Source of the DNA: a virus
Virus record (IMG/VR): IMGVR_UViG_3300025087_000192
Span: 1-39,083 of that record
DNA length: 39,083 bases
Strand: one strand, 5' to 3'
The position numbers and the translations under genes were made by a program. This document shows, in pieces, positions 12,482 to 20,543 of this stretch (positions are counted from its first letter, which is position 1; every line of letters begins with the position of its first letter). The notes beneath the pieces are model-generated. The model had not been told where the DNA came from and searched no databases. It was given only the letters and a program-made list of their open reading frames with translations.

Positions 12482-15095
12482 AGATTTCCTACCAGAAGAA
12501 GATTTATCCCGGTACAAACTTTTAACCAATAAAGATGCGAAGCGGATATTTATACAGGAAGCGGCGAAGAGGTATTTTCCGTTGATGGTGCATATTTTAG
12601 GGTATCGGGATACTGGTGCGTTTCACGTGGAACAGATGCAGGAGATCGCCGAGGTTAAGGGGATGGGAGATTACTCATCCCGGCGTCTTTGGTTATGGGC
12701 AAGAGGACATTTCAAGGCGGTCGATGAAAATGAACCTGTTCCGACGCCATTAGGATTTGTTCGTCATGGAGATATAAAGGTTGGAGATGAAGTTTTTTCT
12801 CCAAATGGGAAAGCAATAAAAGTAATTGGTCGTTCAGAAACTTTTATAAATTCTGAATGTTATAAAATTACGTTTAGCGACGGATATTCTGTTGTTGTTT
12901 CTGGGGATCATCTTTGGTGTGTTGGTAGAAAAAGTCGTCGTAGGGTGTCTGGAACGAACAAAAGGCAATATCGAGATTGGTCTATAAAAACAACCGAGGA
13001 ATTACATCGGCACGATCATAAGCAAGACAATAGATATTCCGTTCCTCTTTCTTCCCCAGTAAAAGGATACTACAAATTCCTCCCCGTTCATCCATATGTT
13101 CTTGGTGCTTGGCTTGGGGATGGTTCATCGGCAAGTGGTGGTTTTACTTGCGACGACCAAGAGATAATTGATAATATCTCGAAATGTGGATATATTGTTT
13201 CTCGGTATCCGTCCGACTATGCTTATGGTATAAAAAAATTGAAGGTAAAATTAAGGGGATTAGGAGTTCTATCGAATAAACATATCCCCATGCGGTATAT
13301 GATAGCTCCAGAGAACGATAGAATGGAATTGCTTAATGGATTAATGGATACTGATGGAACTTGTGATTCAAGAGGGACAGCAAATTTCTGTAATAAGAGT
13401 AAACGTCTTGCTACTGATTTTTTCAGGCTTGCCAATTCTTTGGGATTATGTGCATCAATCAGAAGGCATAAATCAAAATATAAGGGTGAAGATTATTATT
13501 TTTTCCAAGTATCTTTTCAGGCATATGGGAATATATTTAAATTAAAAAGAAAGCAAGATAGGACGAGAGTAAATAAAAAAAGAGTTTTCAGAAGCAAGTA
13601 CATAATTTCCGTTGAGAAAACAGACACTATCCCTACAAATTGCATAAAAGTAGAATCCAAAGATGGTCTTTATCTCATAGGAGATCGGTATACCGCAACA
13701 CACAACACCAGTTTAATAACAGAAGCTCATTCGGTATGGCTTGTTGTGAACAATCCGAACATAAGGATCTTGCTTGTATCGAATACGATAGGGATAGCGG
13801 AGAAGATTCTAAGGAATATAAAGTCACATTTCATGGTGAATGCGGAGTTCCGGTACTTTTTTGCTGAATTCTGTCCACAACCGAATACAGCCGGGAAGAT
13901 AGAGTTTGGCACGACTGAATATTTCACAACGCCAGCCCGTTTTAAATCGCTTAAAGAGCCGACGATGATGGTCGCCGGTATTGGCACTAACCTGACAGGG
14001 TTGCACTTCGATTATGAGAAGATAGACGACCTTGTAACAAAGGACTCGACAGCAAATGATACTCAAATCCAGACTTCCAAAGATTATTACTCTACCCTCC
14101 GGCAACTCTTTGACAATCCAAGCTATCCGAAGGAAGACGTTATCGGGACGATATACCATTTCAATGATTTATACTGTGACTTTAGAAAGTCCAGACGAAT
14201 GGCTGAGTCTTTTATCCCAGTTCGCACGGAAGAAGGGATTAGTTTCCCGGAAAGGTTCAGCGACGAAAGCCTTAATCGAATAATGATTGATGTAGGCCCG
14301 TATGAATATTCGACGCAGTATATGCTTAACCCGGTAAATCCAGCTGATGCAAAGTTTAAGCAGGAATGGATTAAATATTACGATACGTTGCCCGAGGGGC
14401 TGGCTGAATACATAACATGCGATCCGGCGAGTACGCAGAAGAAGAAATCAGATTTTACAGTAATAATGAGGTGGGGCGTTGATTCTGAAGGAAATCATTA
14501 TCTGCTTGAAGGCGTTCGTGATAAGCTCACGGCGTTTCAACGAGTAGATAAACTGTTTATGCTCGTCAAGAACGCAAGAAACCTTAAATGGGTGAAATAT
14601 GAAGTTTTGGGCGGAAGGCATGGTGATCTTGAGGTTATAAGGGAACGGCAAATTAAAGAGCAGGTGTTCTTTAACATCCAAGAAACAAAAGGCACGGCGA
14701 CAAGTAAGGCTGATAGAATTGAACAACGTCTTGTTCCTGCGTACCATGCTGGGGTGATTAACTGGCCTCGACAGATGATAACAAAATCCGTGTATGATGG
14801 GAATACTCATGACTTCATTCAAGATTTTCTTTTAGAGTTTTTACAATTTCCGTTTAGCGAGCATGATGATATTTTAGACTGTCAGTCGCAAATATTCGAA
14901 GACCCTAAAATGATAATCAAAGGGTCGAAGACATCCGTCAAGAAATCTGGAAAACTAGTAACCGCAGATGATTGGGAAAGGTTTTACAGTAATTTAGAAA
15001 AAGAGAAAAATATGTTTAAACACTTGACGAATGAACAGTTTAGGGATAGAAGGTTAGTTAGGAAGTTTAAAAGCATTGTCAAGAAAGGGCTGTAA
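12468..15095 (+). CDS. terL: Terminase large subunit precursor with intein
   Basis: The precursor is 875 residues; removing the intein (residues 84-413) gives a 545-residue TerL. The motor cuts and pumps DNA into the procapsid. The spliced P-loop region reads ARGHFK-TSLITEA, followed by a Walker-B-like stretch (LTGLHFDYEKIDDLV). Nuclease-domain acidic residues occur in EYITCDPAST and EHDDILDCQ. ATG 12468 is chosen for its good N-terminus; an upstream in-frame ATG (12432) would add 12 odd residues. Unspliced protein should be inactive because the insertion splits the P-loop. Confidence 0.92.
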   Translation: MKTLEDFLPEEDLSRYKLLTNKDAKRIFIQEAAKRYFPLMVHILGYRDTGAFHVEQMQEIAEVKGMGDYSSRRLWLWARGHFKAVDENEPVPTPLGFVRHGDIKVGDEVFSPNGKAIKVIGRSETFINSECYKITFSDGYSVVVSGDHLWCVGRKSRRRVSGTNKRQYRDWSIKTTEELHRHDHKQDNRYSVPLSSPVKGYYKFLPVHPYVLGAWLGDGSSASGGFTCDDQEIIDNISKCGYIVSRYPSDYAYGIKKLKVKLRGLGVLSNKHIPMRYMIAPENDRMELLNGLMDTDGTCDSRGTANFCNKSKRLATDFFRLANSLGLCASIRRHKSKYKGEDYYFFQVSFQAYGNIFKLKRKQDRTRVNKKRVFRSKYIISVEKTDTIPTNCIKVESKDGLYLIGDRYTATHNTSLITEAHSVWLVVNNPNIRILLVSNTIGIAEKILRNIKSHFMVNAEFRYFFAEFCPQPNTAGKIEFGTTEYFTTPARFKSLKEPTMMVAGIGTNLTGLHFDYEKIDDLVTKDSTANDTQIQTSKDYYSTLRQLFDNPSYPKEDVIGTIYHFNDLYCDFRKSRRMAESFIPVRTEEGISFPERFSDESLNRIMIDVGPYEYSTQYMLNPVNPADAKFKQEWIKYYDTLPEGLAEYITCDPASTQKKKSDFTVIMRWGVDSEGNHYLLEGVRDKLTAFQRVDKLFMLVKNARNLKWVKYEVLGGRHGDLEVIRERQIKEQVFFNIQETKGTATSKADRIEQRLVPAYHAGVINWPRQMITKSVYDGNTHDFIQDFLLEFLQFPFSEHDDILDCQSQIFEDPKMIIKGSKTSVKKSGKLVTADDWERFYSNLEKEKNMFKHLTNEQFRDRRLVRKFKSIVKKGL
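12717..13706 (+). mobile_element. Class 3-type intein with LAGLIDADG homing endonuclease
   Basis: A 330-residue insertion between Lys and Thr of the TerL P-loop. It starts AVDENEPVPTPLGF (Ala instead of Cys/Ser at position 1) and ends ATHN before Thr+1. Block B reads SGDHLWC (His65, Trp67), block F has NCIKVESKDG (Cys309), block G has Thr328-His329-Asn330. Trp/Cys/Thr at these positions is the WCT signature of class 3 inteins, which use the block F Cys as first nucleophile. Both endonuclease motifs keep their Asp: LGAWLGDG (135) and LLNGLMDTDG (213). It is visibly more AT-rich than the flanking terL, consistent with separate acquisition. Confidence 0.93.
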
Positions 15096-15230
15096 ATGTT
15101 TTCTTGGATATCTGGAATCATCAGAGAAAAAATATCCAGAAAGTTTACTGGAGCAATAAGAATAAATTTTTTTAATGGTGGAATCTCAAATATCAACGTC
15201 GAGGAAAGCATAAAACCTCCAGCGTTGTAA
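15096..15230 (+). CDS. 44-residue microprotein after terL
   Basis: ATG 15096 follows directly on the TerL stop, with AAAGGG in front. The product (MFSWISGIIREKISRKFTGA start) is basic and amphipathic. No function known. It fills most of the gap before the terminator. Confidence 0.5.
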   Translation: MFSWISGIIREKISRKFTGAIRINFFNGGISNINVEESIKPPAL

Positions 15231-15271
15231 ATTTTGTAAAATATAGTTTTTGGGACAATGCGAAACACGCA

Positions 15272-15308
15272 AGCCCGTTAGAGATTAAAATCTCCGACGG
15301 GCTTTTTT
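15272..15308 (+). terminator. Rho-independent terminator between terL and portal
   Basis: AGCCCGT (15272-15278) pairs with ACGGGCT (15297-15303), and inside it GAGAT pairs with ATCTC around a TAAA loop; U6 follows. The stem is nearly continuous at 12 bp. It should cut off or attenuate transcription between packaging and virion genes, 21 bases before the portal start. Confidence 0.9.
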
Positions 15309-15329
15309 ATTTAACTGGAGATTAAAGTC

Positions 15330-17390
15330 ATGCCGAATCTAAACGCCGACGAGATAAGCTCTTGGAAGGGCAGGATACAAAGAGGCGAGGCGTTTCAAGC
15401 GAAGAATCATAAGGCGTGGCGTGATGCAGTTGATTTATATAATTGTGAATTCTTTCAAAAAAATCTTGGATATGACCCAGAGCGTGTTGAAGTAAATTTT
15501 GCGAATTGGTACATTGATAATTTAGTAGCCCTCGTTTATTTCAGAGACCCTTTCATTTTTGTAAAATCCCGTAACGATAAATACACCACATTTGCCGAAA
15601 CAATGGAGCAGGTCATTAACTACCATTGGATCGAAATGGGGTTAAAGCAAGAGAACAAGAGGGCAATTCGTTCGGCGTTTATGATGCCTCCGGGATGGGT
15701 TAAGGTCGGATACACCGCCGAGCTTGGACAGGACGTTGCAAAGATCGACGAGATAAAAGAGAAGGGAGCAATCCAATTATTAAAAGACGCTATAAAGGGA
15801 GTCTTCTCAAAAGAAAAAAAAGAATTAACCCCAGAAGAGCAAGGGCATCTGAATTATTTTATTAAAGAGGAAAATATTTTTGCGACGTGGATTCCGTCGT
15901 GGAATATTATAATGCCAGAAGGGTATCATGTTATTGAAAAGATGCCCTGGATTTGCGAGATTGAAGATGTGAATATGCTCGACTTCTTGGCGAATCCGAC
16001 GTACAAGAATAAAACGGATTTAAAGTCGGATAGACGCATAGAGCCAACTAATGATGGCGGACGTGAAATATCAAAGGTTGGATATGCTGATTCTGATGCA
16101 ACAAACGAAGACAATGATGTTATCCGTCTTTACCATATTTGGGATAGGCGTGGACAAAGAAGGATGACTCTTTCTATGCGGTCAAATGAGCCTCATTCCG
16201 AAGGGAAGTGGCCGTATGATATGGAAGGTTTCCCGTATCTTCCACTTGCGTTTGATGAGTCGTTGCCAACAGACCAGACATCAAACCCTTACCCACCAAA
16301 CTGCCTCAAGTCAATAATGCCGCAGATCATCGAAAAAAGCAATATGCGGACGCAAATGACTAAGTGGAGAAAACGGGCTTCAGCGTTTATTATGTGCCAA
16401 AAGGGTCTTTTAACTGAAGACGACATGCAACAGATAACTGAAACAGAAGGTCTTCAGGTCGTTAATATCTCCAATATTCAGGCTGTTCAGATGCAACAGG
16501 GCCCGTCATTGCCGAATGAAGTATTTGCGGTTGAAGCGGCCATTGATAAGGATTTACAGCAAGGAACAAGCATGGGGCAAATGATGTTTGCACCTATGCC
16601 GGGGCAAAGGACTGCCACACAAGCAGGGTTAGCCCAACAGGGCATGGAATTACATGCACAGAGCCGAGTGGACTGCATAGAGGACTTTACGGTCAGGGAA
16701 GCCCGTTGTATTGCACAGTTGGCATGGCAGTTCTACGATAAGAAGAAGGTCGAAGAGATTATTGGAATGCCGGTATCTGAAAATATGTGGCCGACGCTTC
16801 CAAAAGAACCAAAAGAACGCCGTAGGGTTATTCAAGCCGAGTTACAGTTTAAGATTGATGCCGGCTCGACTGCCGCTCCGAAGGATGAGCTTGTTGACAG
16901 AAAGCAGTATCTTGATGCGCTGTCGATTATTTCTAGTATTGCTCCGGGACGGCTGAAAGAAGAGGAAGTCGTCTTAGGCGTATTGAAGAAATTCAAATTT
17001 AACCGTGAGGTCGACAGGCTTGTTTACACGAATGACGATGAAGAGCGTGTAGCGGCACAGCAAGAGAATCAGTTATTGAATAGCGATGTTCCACAGGTTG
17101 TTTCTCCGAATGAGAACCATAAGATTCATATGGAGGAGCATATCAAGGGCGGACAGCCTACTCAAGTTATGGATATACACCTTACAGATCATGGCAAGTT
17201 TCTTGGCGTGAGTTTGACGGGTGATAAGAGTGGTAGCGGTTCAAACACACCACAGGCGGGCGATAAACGCCCGCCAATGAAATCTTCTAACCCTGAAATT
17301 GTTCGTCAAGGGAACACTTCAGCGGGGGATATCAATCAGAGCGCACAGAATTTAGGGGCTGGTACGGGCGCACCCGAAAGGATGACGTAA
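15330..17390 (+). CDS. Portal protein
   Basis: Six hundred and eighty-six residues behind a GGAG site. The portal is the dodecameric ring at the capsid vertex through which DNA passes. Position (after TerL, before scaffold and capsid), size and sequence (WRDAVDLYNCEFF, RSAFMMPPGWVKVGY, PYPPNCLKSIMPQIIEKSN, then the Gln-rich TATQAGLAQQG helix) fit phage portals. The C-terminal 120 residues are low-complexity and charged, as is common. Confidence 0.88.
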   Translation: MPNLNADEISSWKGRIQRGEAFQAKNHKAWRDAVDLYNCEFFQKNLGYDPERVEVNFANWYIDNLVALVYFRDPFIFVKSRNDKYTTFAETMEQVINYHWIEMGLKQENKRAIRSAFMMPPGWVKVGYTAELGQDVAKIDEIKEKGAIQLLKDAIKGVFSKEKKELTPEEQGHLNYFIKEENIFATWIPSWNIIMPEGYHVIEKMPWICEIEDVNMLDFLANPTYKNKTDLKSDRRIEPTNDGGREISKVGYADSDATNEDNDVIRLYHIWDRRGQRRMTLSMRSNEPHSEGKWPYDMEGFPYLPLAFDESLPTDQTSNPYPPNCLKSIMPQIIEKSNMRTQMTKWRKRASAFIMCQKGLLTEDDMQQITETEGLQVVNISNIQAVQMQQGPSLPNEVFAVEAAIDKDLQQGTSMGQMMFAPMPGQRTATQAGLAQQGMELHAQSRVDCIEDFTVREARCIAQLAWQFYDKKKVEEIIGMPVSENMWPTLPKEPKERRRVIQAELQFKIDAGSTAAPKDELVDRKQYLDALSIISSIAPGRLKEEEVVLGVLKKFKFNREVDRLVYTNDDEERVAAQQENQLLNSDVPQVVSPNENHKIHMEEHIKGGQPTQVMDIHLTDHGKFLGVSLTGDKSGSGSNTPQAGDKRPPMKSSNPEIVRQGNTSAGDINQSAQNLGAGTGAPERMT

Positions 17391-17391
17391 A

Positions 17392-17772
17392 TTGCCACTT
17401 TACGAATATTGTTGCCCCAAGTGCGAAAACAGATTTGATATGTACCGTTCTTTCTCTGATTACGACAAAAGAACAAAATGCACCCGTTGTGGAAATAGGG
17501 CTGATCGGTTAATTAGCCTGCCGAACACAAATAAGGACAGGGCGTACAACTTTATTGATAATGCCACGACGGCTAAGCCAATACATATTACGAGTAAAGG
17601 GCAATGGAAGAAACATTTAAAAGGGTTAGGTTTGACGGATGATATTCCGCAAGCACCGCCCAAACATGGGTCATTAAAGCAAGTAAAGAATGAGCCGTCA
17701 AAGGCGGATAGGATTGAAGGGCATAAGAAGAATATCGAAGGTATATTAAGAGAGAAAGGGGCAATAAGATGA
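17392..17772 (+). CDS. FmdB-type zinc-ribbon protein
   Basis: One hundred and twenty-six residues with a TTG start (AAAGGA site). The first 45 residues, (M)PLYEYCCPKCENRFDMYRS then CTRCGNRADRLIS, are a textbook FmdB zinc ribbon with two CxxC pairs. The remainder is basic and unstructured, ending EGILREKGA. FmdB-like proteins occur in phage head operons; role unknown. The stop overlaps the next start as ATGA. Confidence 0.85.
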   Translation: MPLYEYCCPKCENRFDMYRSFSDYDKRTKCTRCGNRADRLISLPNTNKDRAYNFIDNATTAKPIHITSKGQWKKHLKGLGLTDDIPQAPPKHGSLKQVKNEPSKADRIEGHKKNIEGILREKGAIR

Positions 17773-17843
17773 AAAGCAAATCTAAAGGGAATAAAGGGGT
17801 TGGCAAAGGGTCAATCCTTCAAACACAGTGTAAAGGGAGGTAG
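17769..17843 (+). CDS. 24-residue Lys/Gly-rich microprotein
   Basis: ATG overlaps the upstream stop (ATGA). The product MKSKSKGNKGVGKGS... is strongly basic and resembles the basic microprotein at 34430-34492, which also starts MKSK. It may bind DNA or RNA; too short to be sure it is a gene. Confidence 0.4.
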   Translation: MKSKSKGNKGVGKGSILQTQCKGR

Positions 17844-17847
17844 AAGT

Positions 17848-18021
17848 ATGGCAGAAAGACTCACACCCCCGAGCAAGCCGGTTGCACGTAAGGATGGAAT
17901 TAAGATGGGTAGTGCGAATACTACCTTGACGACTCCGAATCCTACGTTCGGTCGGTACATGGGTTCTAATCAACCCGGCTCAACTGCCAAAGGCGAAGGT
18001 ACGCTTTTCGGCAAGAAGTAA
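17848..18021 (+). CDS. 57-residue hypothetical virion-operon protein
   Basis: ATG 17848 behind GGGAGG. The sequence is low-complexity with Ser, Thr, Pro and Gly (TTLTTPNPTFGRYMGS, ending GTLFGKK). It lies between portal and scaffold, so a head role is possible. Confidence 0.6.
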   Translation: MAERLTPPSKPVARKDGIKMGSANTTLTTPNPTFGRYMGSNQPGSTAKGEGTLFGKK

Positions 18022-18039
18022 AAACAAGAAAGGTAACAA

Positions 18040-18954
18040 ATGGACAAGCCTAATACTAAGAGCGTTCAGGACACGTTGAGAGAGGTCGTTGGGGAAACCG
18101 TAAGCTCCCCCAAGACAGCCCCTGTCACCGAACCGAAAGAAGCCGCTCCGACTGGCACTTCTACGGAAACAAAAGCTGGTGAACCCGTAAAAGAGTATGT
18201 TTCGGGTATTGATTTATCCGATATTCCAGAGCAGGACAGACCTCGGTTTAAAGAGTTGTTTTCAAAGAAGGCAAAGCTACTTGAAGATGGCTACCAAGCC
18301 AAATTTAAGGGTGTTGCCGCACTTGCCAAGGCTCAACAGGACATGGAGGCTATGGGTCTTCAGGTTGATGAAGCTAGGGACGTATTGACTAAGCATCTTG
18401 AGTCAAAGAAAGCCAAGGCTTCAGGTGTTGAAGTTAAAGTTGACACCAAGGCAAAGAATTTGAGAACGCTTGACAGGTTAATCGAAAATGCCGCTGATAC
18501 TGACCAAAAAGCCGCACTTCAACAAATGAGAACCATCGTTGAAGAAGAAACCGGCATCAAGGAAATCAAAGAGAAGCTGGAATTATTTGACAAGTTCTAT
18601 AAGGCATCAACAACTGAACTTTCCAATAAGAGGTATTCACAGCTTGATTCCGAGATTAAAGTCCTTGAGGAACAATACGGTGCAGAATTGGTGGGCAAGT
18701 ATAGAGAAGACATCTTGAAACACGGGATGCAGTCGAATAACACGCCCCGTCGTCTTCTTCATGCTATCGCAGACCCTGACGAAATCGAGCAAGCTATCCT
18801 GACGAAGAAGACGAAACCAGAAGTACCCAGAATAAGCGAAGATAAACTTAACGCTATTTCGTCAAGCTCGTCTGGAATAACAGGCTCTAAAGAACACCTA
18901 GACACAAAGAAACTAGGGTTTAAAGACCTATTCCGAGAGTTGGCAAAGAAATAG
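18040..18954 (+). CDS. Scaffolding protein (probable)
   Basis: Three hundred and four residues, highly charged and mostly helical after a Pro/Thr-rich N-terminus, with two predicted coiled coils (about 70-130 and 150-230) and a basic C-terminus (KKLGFKDLFRELAKK). This composition directly before the major capsid gene is typical of scaffolds, which shape the procapsid and then leave. The helix-rich C-terminus is the likely coat-binding end. Confidence 0.8.
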   Translation: MDKPNTKSVQDTLREVVGETVSSPKTAPVTEPKEAAPTGTSTETKAGEPVKEYVSGIDLSDIPEQDRPRFKELFSKKAKLLEDGYQAKFKGVAALAKAQQDMEAMGLQVDEARDVLTKHLESKKAKASGVEVKVDTKAKNLRTLDRLIENAADTDQKAALQQMRTIVEEETGIKEIKEKLELFDKFYKASTTELSNKRYSQLDSEIKVLEEQYGAELVGKYREDILKHGMQSNNTPRRLLHAIADPDEIEQAILTKKTKPEVPRISEDKLNAISSSSSGITGSKEHLDTKKLGFKDLFRELAKK

Positions 18955-18976
18955 TCCCAACTGACAGGAGAGCCAA

Positions 18977-19972
18977 ATGTCGTACTTATCAACGACTGTA
19001 GCTTGGGACACAATTCGGAGCATTACGCACCCGAAGGTGGCCCAGAAGATTGCCGATAACATTACCGGCAAGATCCCACTTCTTTATTTTCTGAATCGCA
19101 TGGGGAATAAAGAGATGGAGAATGGCGGTGTCAACTATATGTTGCCCGTCTTTAAAGAGCTGGCGAGTGCCCAGTTTTATACCGGGTTGACTTCGTTGTC
19201 TTCCAATGAAGCCGATCCATTCACGACCGCTATCTTCGAGCGCAAACAGGTGACTGTTCCGGTTGTGGCATCTGGAACAAAGATGTTGCAGAATTCAGGG
19301 AACAATCCTGAAGCCATTATCAATTACATGGCGGCGATTGTCGAAGCGGCTGAAGAATCAATGAAGAGCGCATTAGCTGGCTCTGCGAACGGCATCTTCT
19401 CGACGAACACCGAGAGTGATGTTGGTATTACAGGTTTACAGAACATCGTTTCTGATACTCCGACAACGACCGTCAGCGGTGGTCTTGACCCTGCGACGTA
19501 TTCGTTCTGGCGGAATTATCAGGGAGCTTGTGCAACGAATTTCAGCACGAGCGGACGTTCTTCGTTTGACACGGCGTTTTACTCTTGCGTCCGTGGAGAT
19601 GAATCGCCGACCATTGTCGTTACGACACAGGCGGCTTATATTAACCTCAACACCGTATTGACGGGGACGATTAGCTTCAATCAGAACAACGTCGCTCCTA
19701 AAGTCAATTATGGCGATCTGGCGTTTGAACATATCTATTGGCATGGCGTTCCTGTCATGTTCGATAGTTATTGTCCTGCTAACCATGCGTATTTTCTGAA
19801 CTTGAAGTATCTGAAGTTTATGGTGCATGGTGAAAGGGACTTGTCGTTTAGGGATTGGATTACTCCCGGCGATCAGGATGCACTGGTGGCTCGTATGTAT
19901 TGGGCTGGAAACCTCGTTTGTTCAAACAGGGCTCGTCAGGGTGTTATTTCGACGAACCTCGATACCTATTAA
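18977..19972 (+). CDS. Major capsid protein
   Basis: Three hundred and thirty-one residues behind CAGGAG. Position and pattern fit an HK97-fold coat protein: an N-terminal helical arm, GGVNYMLPVFKELAS, the long helix AIINYMAAIVEAAEESM, and a C-terminal strand region (FRDWITPGDQDALVARMYW, GNLVCSNRARQGVI). The coding sequence is more GC-rich than its neighbours, as often for highly expressed coat genes. Confidence 0.9.
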   Translation: MSYLSTTVAWDTIRSITHPKVAQKIADNITGKIPLLYFLNRMGNKEMENGGVNYMLPVFKELASAQFYTGLTSLSSNEADPFTTAIFERKQVTVPVVASGTKMLQNSGNNPEAIINYMAAIVEAAEESMKSALAGSANGIFSTNTESDVGITGLQNIVSDTPTTTVSGGLDPATYSFWRNYQGACATNFSTSGRSSFDTAFYSCVRGDESPTIVVTTQAAYINLNTVLTGTISFNQNNVAPKVNYGDLAFEHIYWHGVPVMFDSYCPANHAYFLNLKYLKFMVHGERDLSFRDWITPGDQDALVARMYWAGNLVCSNRARQGVISTNLDTY

Positions 19973-19991
19973 CTGAAAGGAGAATAAGACA

Positions 19992-20501
19992 ATGCGTAAC
20001 TTAAAAATGTTGTTAGCGGTTGCTTTTGTTCTTGCTTTCACGGGTATCGTGAAGGCTGAGAACTCGGCAACGGGTTATGACGCAACGTATAGAAGCCAGC
20101 AGGTTTTTGTTGGAGCTTATGCGTATGCGGCGGTAAGCAAGAATGACGTTGTTATTCTTGACGTTACAAACAGCACCAATGGCTCAACGAAGGGTGCTTA
20201 TATTAATACAACGACAACAACGAACAGCGTCTATGTGTTTGGCGTTGCTGATGAAGACATTGCGACTGGCACGTTGGGTCGCATTTGTGTTCGTGGGCCG
20301 CACCTTGTTACTATGATAAACACTGGGCTGACTGTTGCCGGGACTCCGATGGGGGCTTCTAGTACGGCAGGAAAAGCGGCCGCAACGTCAGCGGCTGATG
20401 GTACAGCGAGTGGCGTTCTTGGATTAGGGTTGTCTGATACATATGACACCACTGATACTGATGCCGCATGGATCTGGGTTAATCCTAGAACCCATAAATA
20501 A
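19992..20501 (+). CDS. Capsid decoration-like protein with N-terminal signal peptide
   Basis: One hundred and sixty-nine residues behind AAAGGAG. The body (AVSKNDVVILDVTNSTNGST, GAYINTTTTTNSVYVFGVAD, RICVRGPHLVTM) resembles the DUF2190/decoration-type beta protein often placed after the coat gene. Unusually, residues 1-23 form a Sec signal: basic RNLK, hydrophobic core MLLAVAFVLAFTGIV, cleavage site VKA-EN. The family as I know it lacks such a signal. Either it is exported or the N-terminus was recruited for another use. Confidence 0.75.
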   Translation: MRNLKMLLAVAFVLAFTGIVKAENSATGYDATYRSQQVFVGAYAYAAVSKNDVVILDVTNSTNGSTKGAYINTTTTTNSVYVFGVADEDIATGTLGRICVRGPHLVTMINTGLTVAGTPMGASSTAGKAAATSAADGTASGVLGLGLSDTYDTTDTDAAWIWVNPRTHK

Positions 20502-20509
20502 TGCTTCTG

Positions 20510-20533
20510 AAGGGGTGAGCAATATCACCCCTT
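20510..20533 (+). terminator. Perfect hairpin upstream of O-antigen ligase gene
   Basis: AAGGGGTGA pairs fully with TCACCCCTT around a GCAATA loop. The following sequence (CGACATTTTA) is only weakly U-rich, so termination may be partial. The stem hides the only ribosome-site-like GGGG before the next gene. Confidence 0.65.
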
Positions 20534-20543
20534 CGACATTTTA

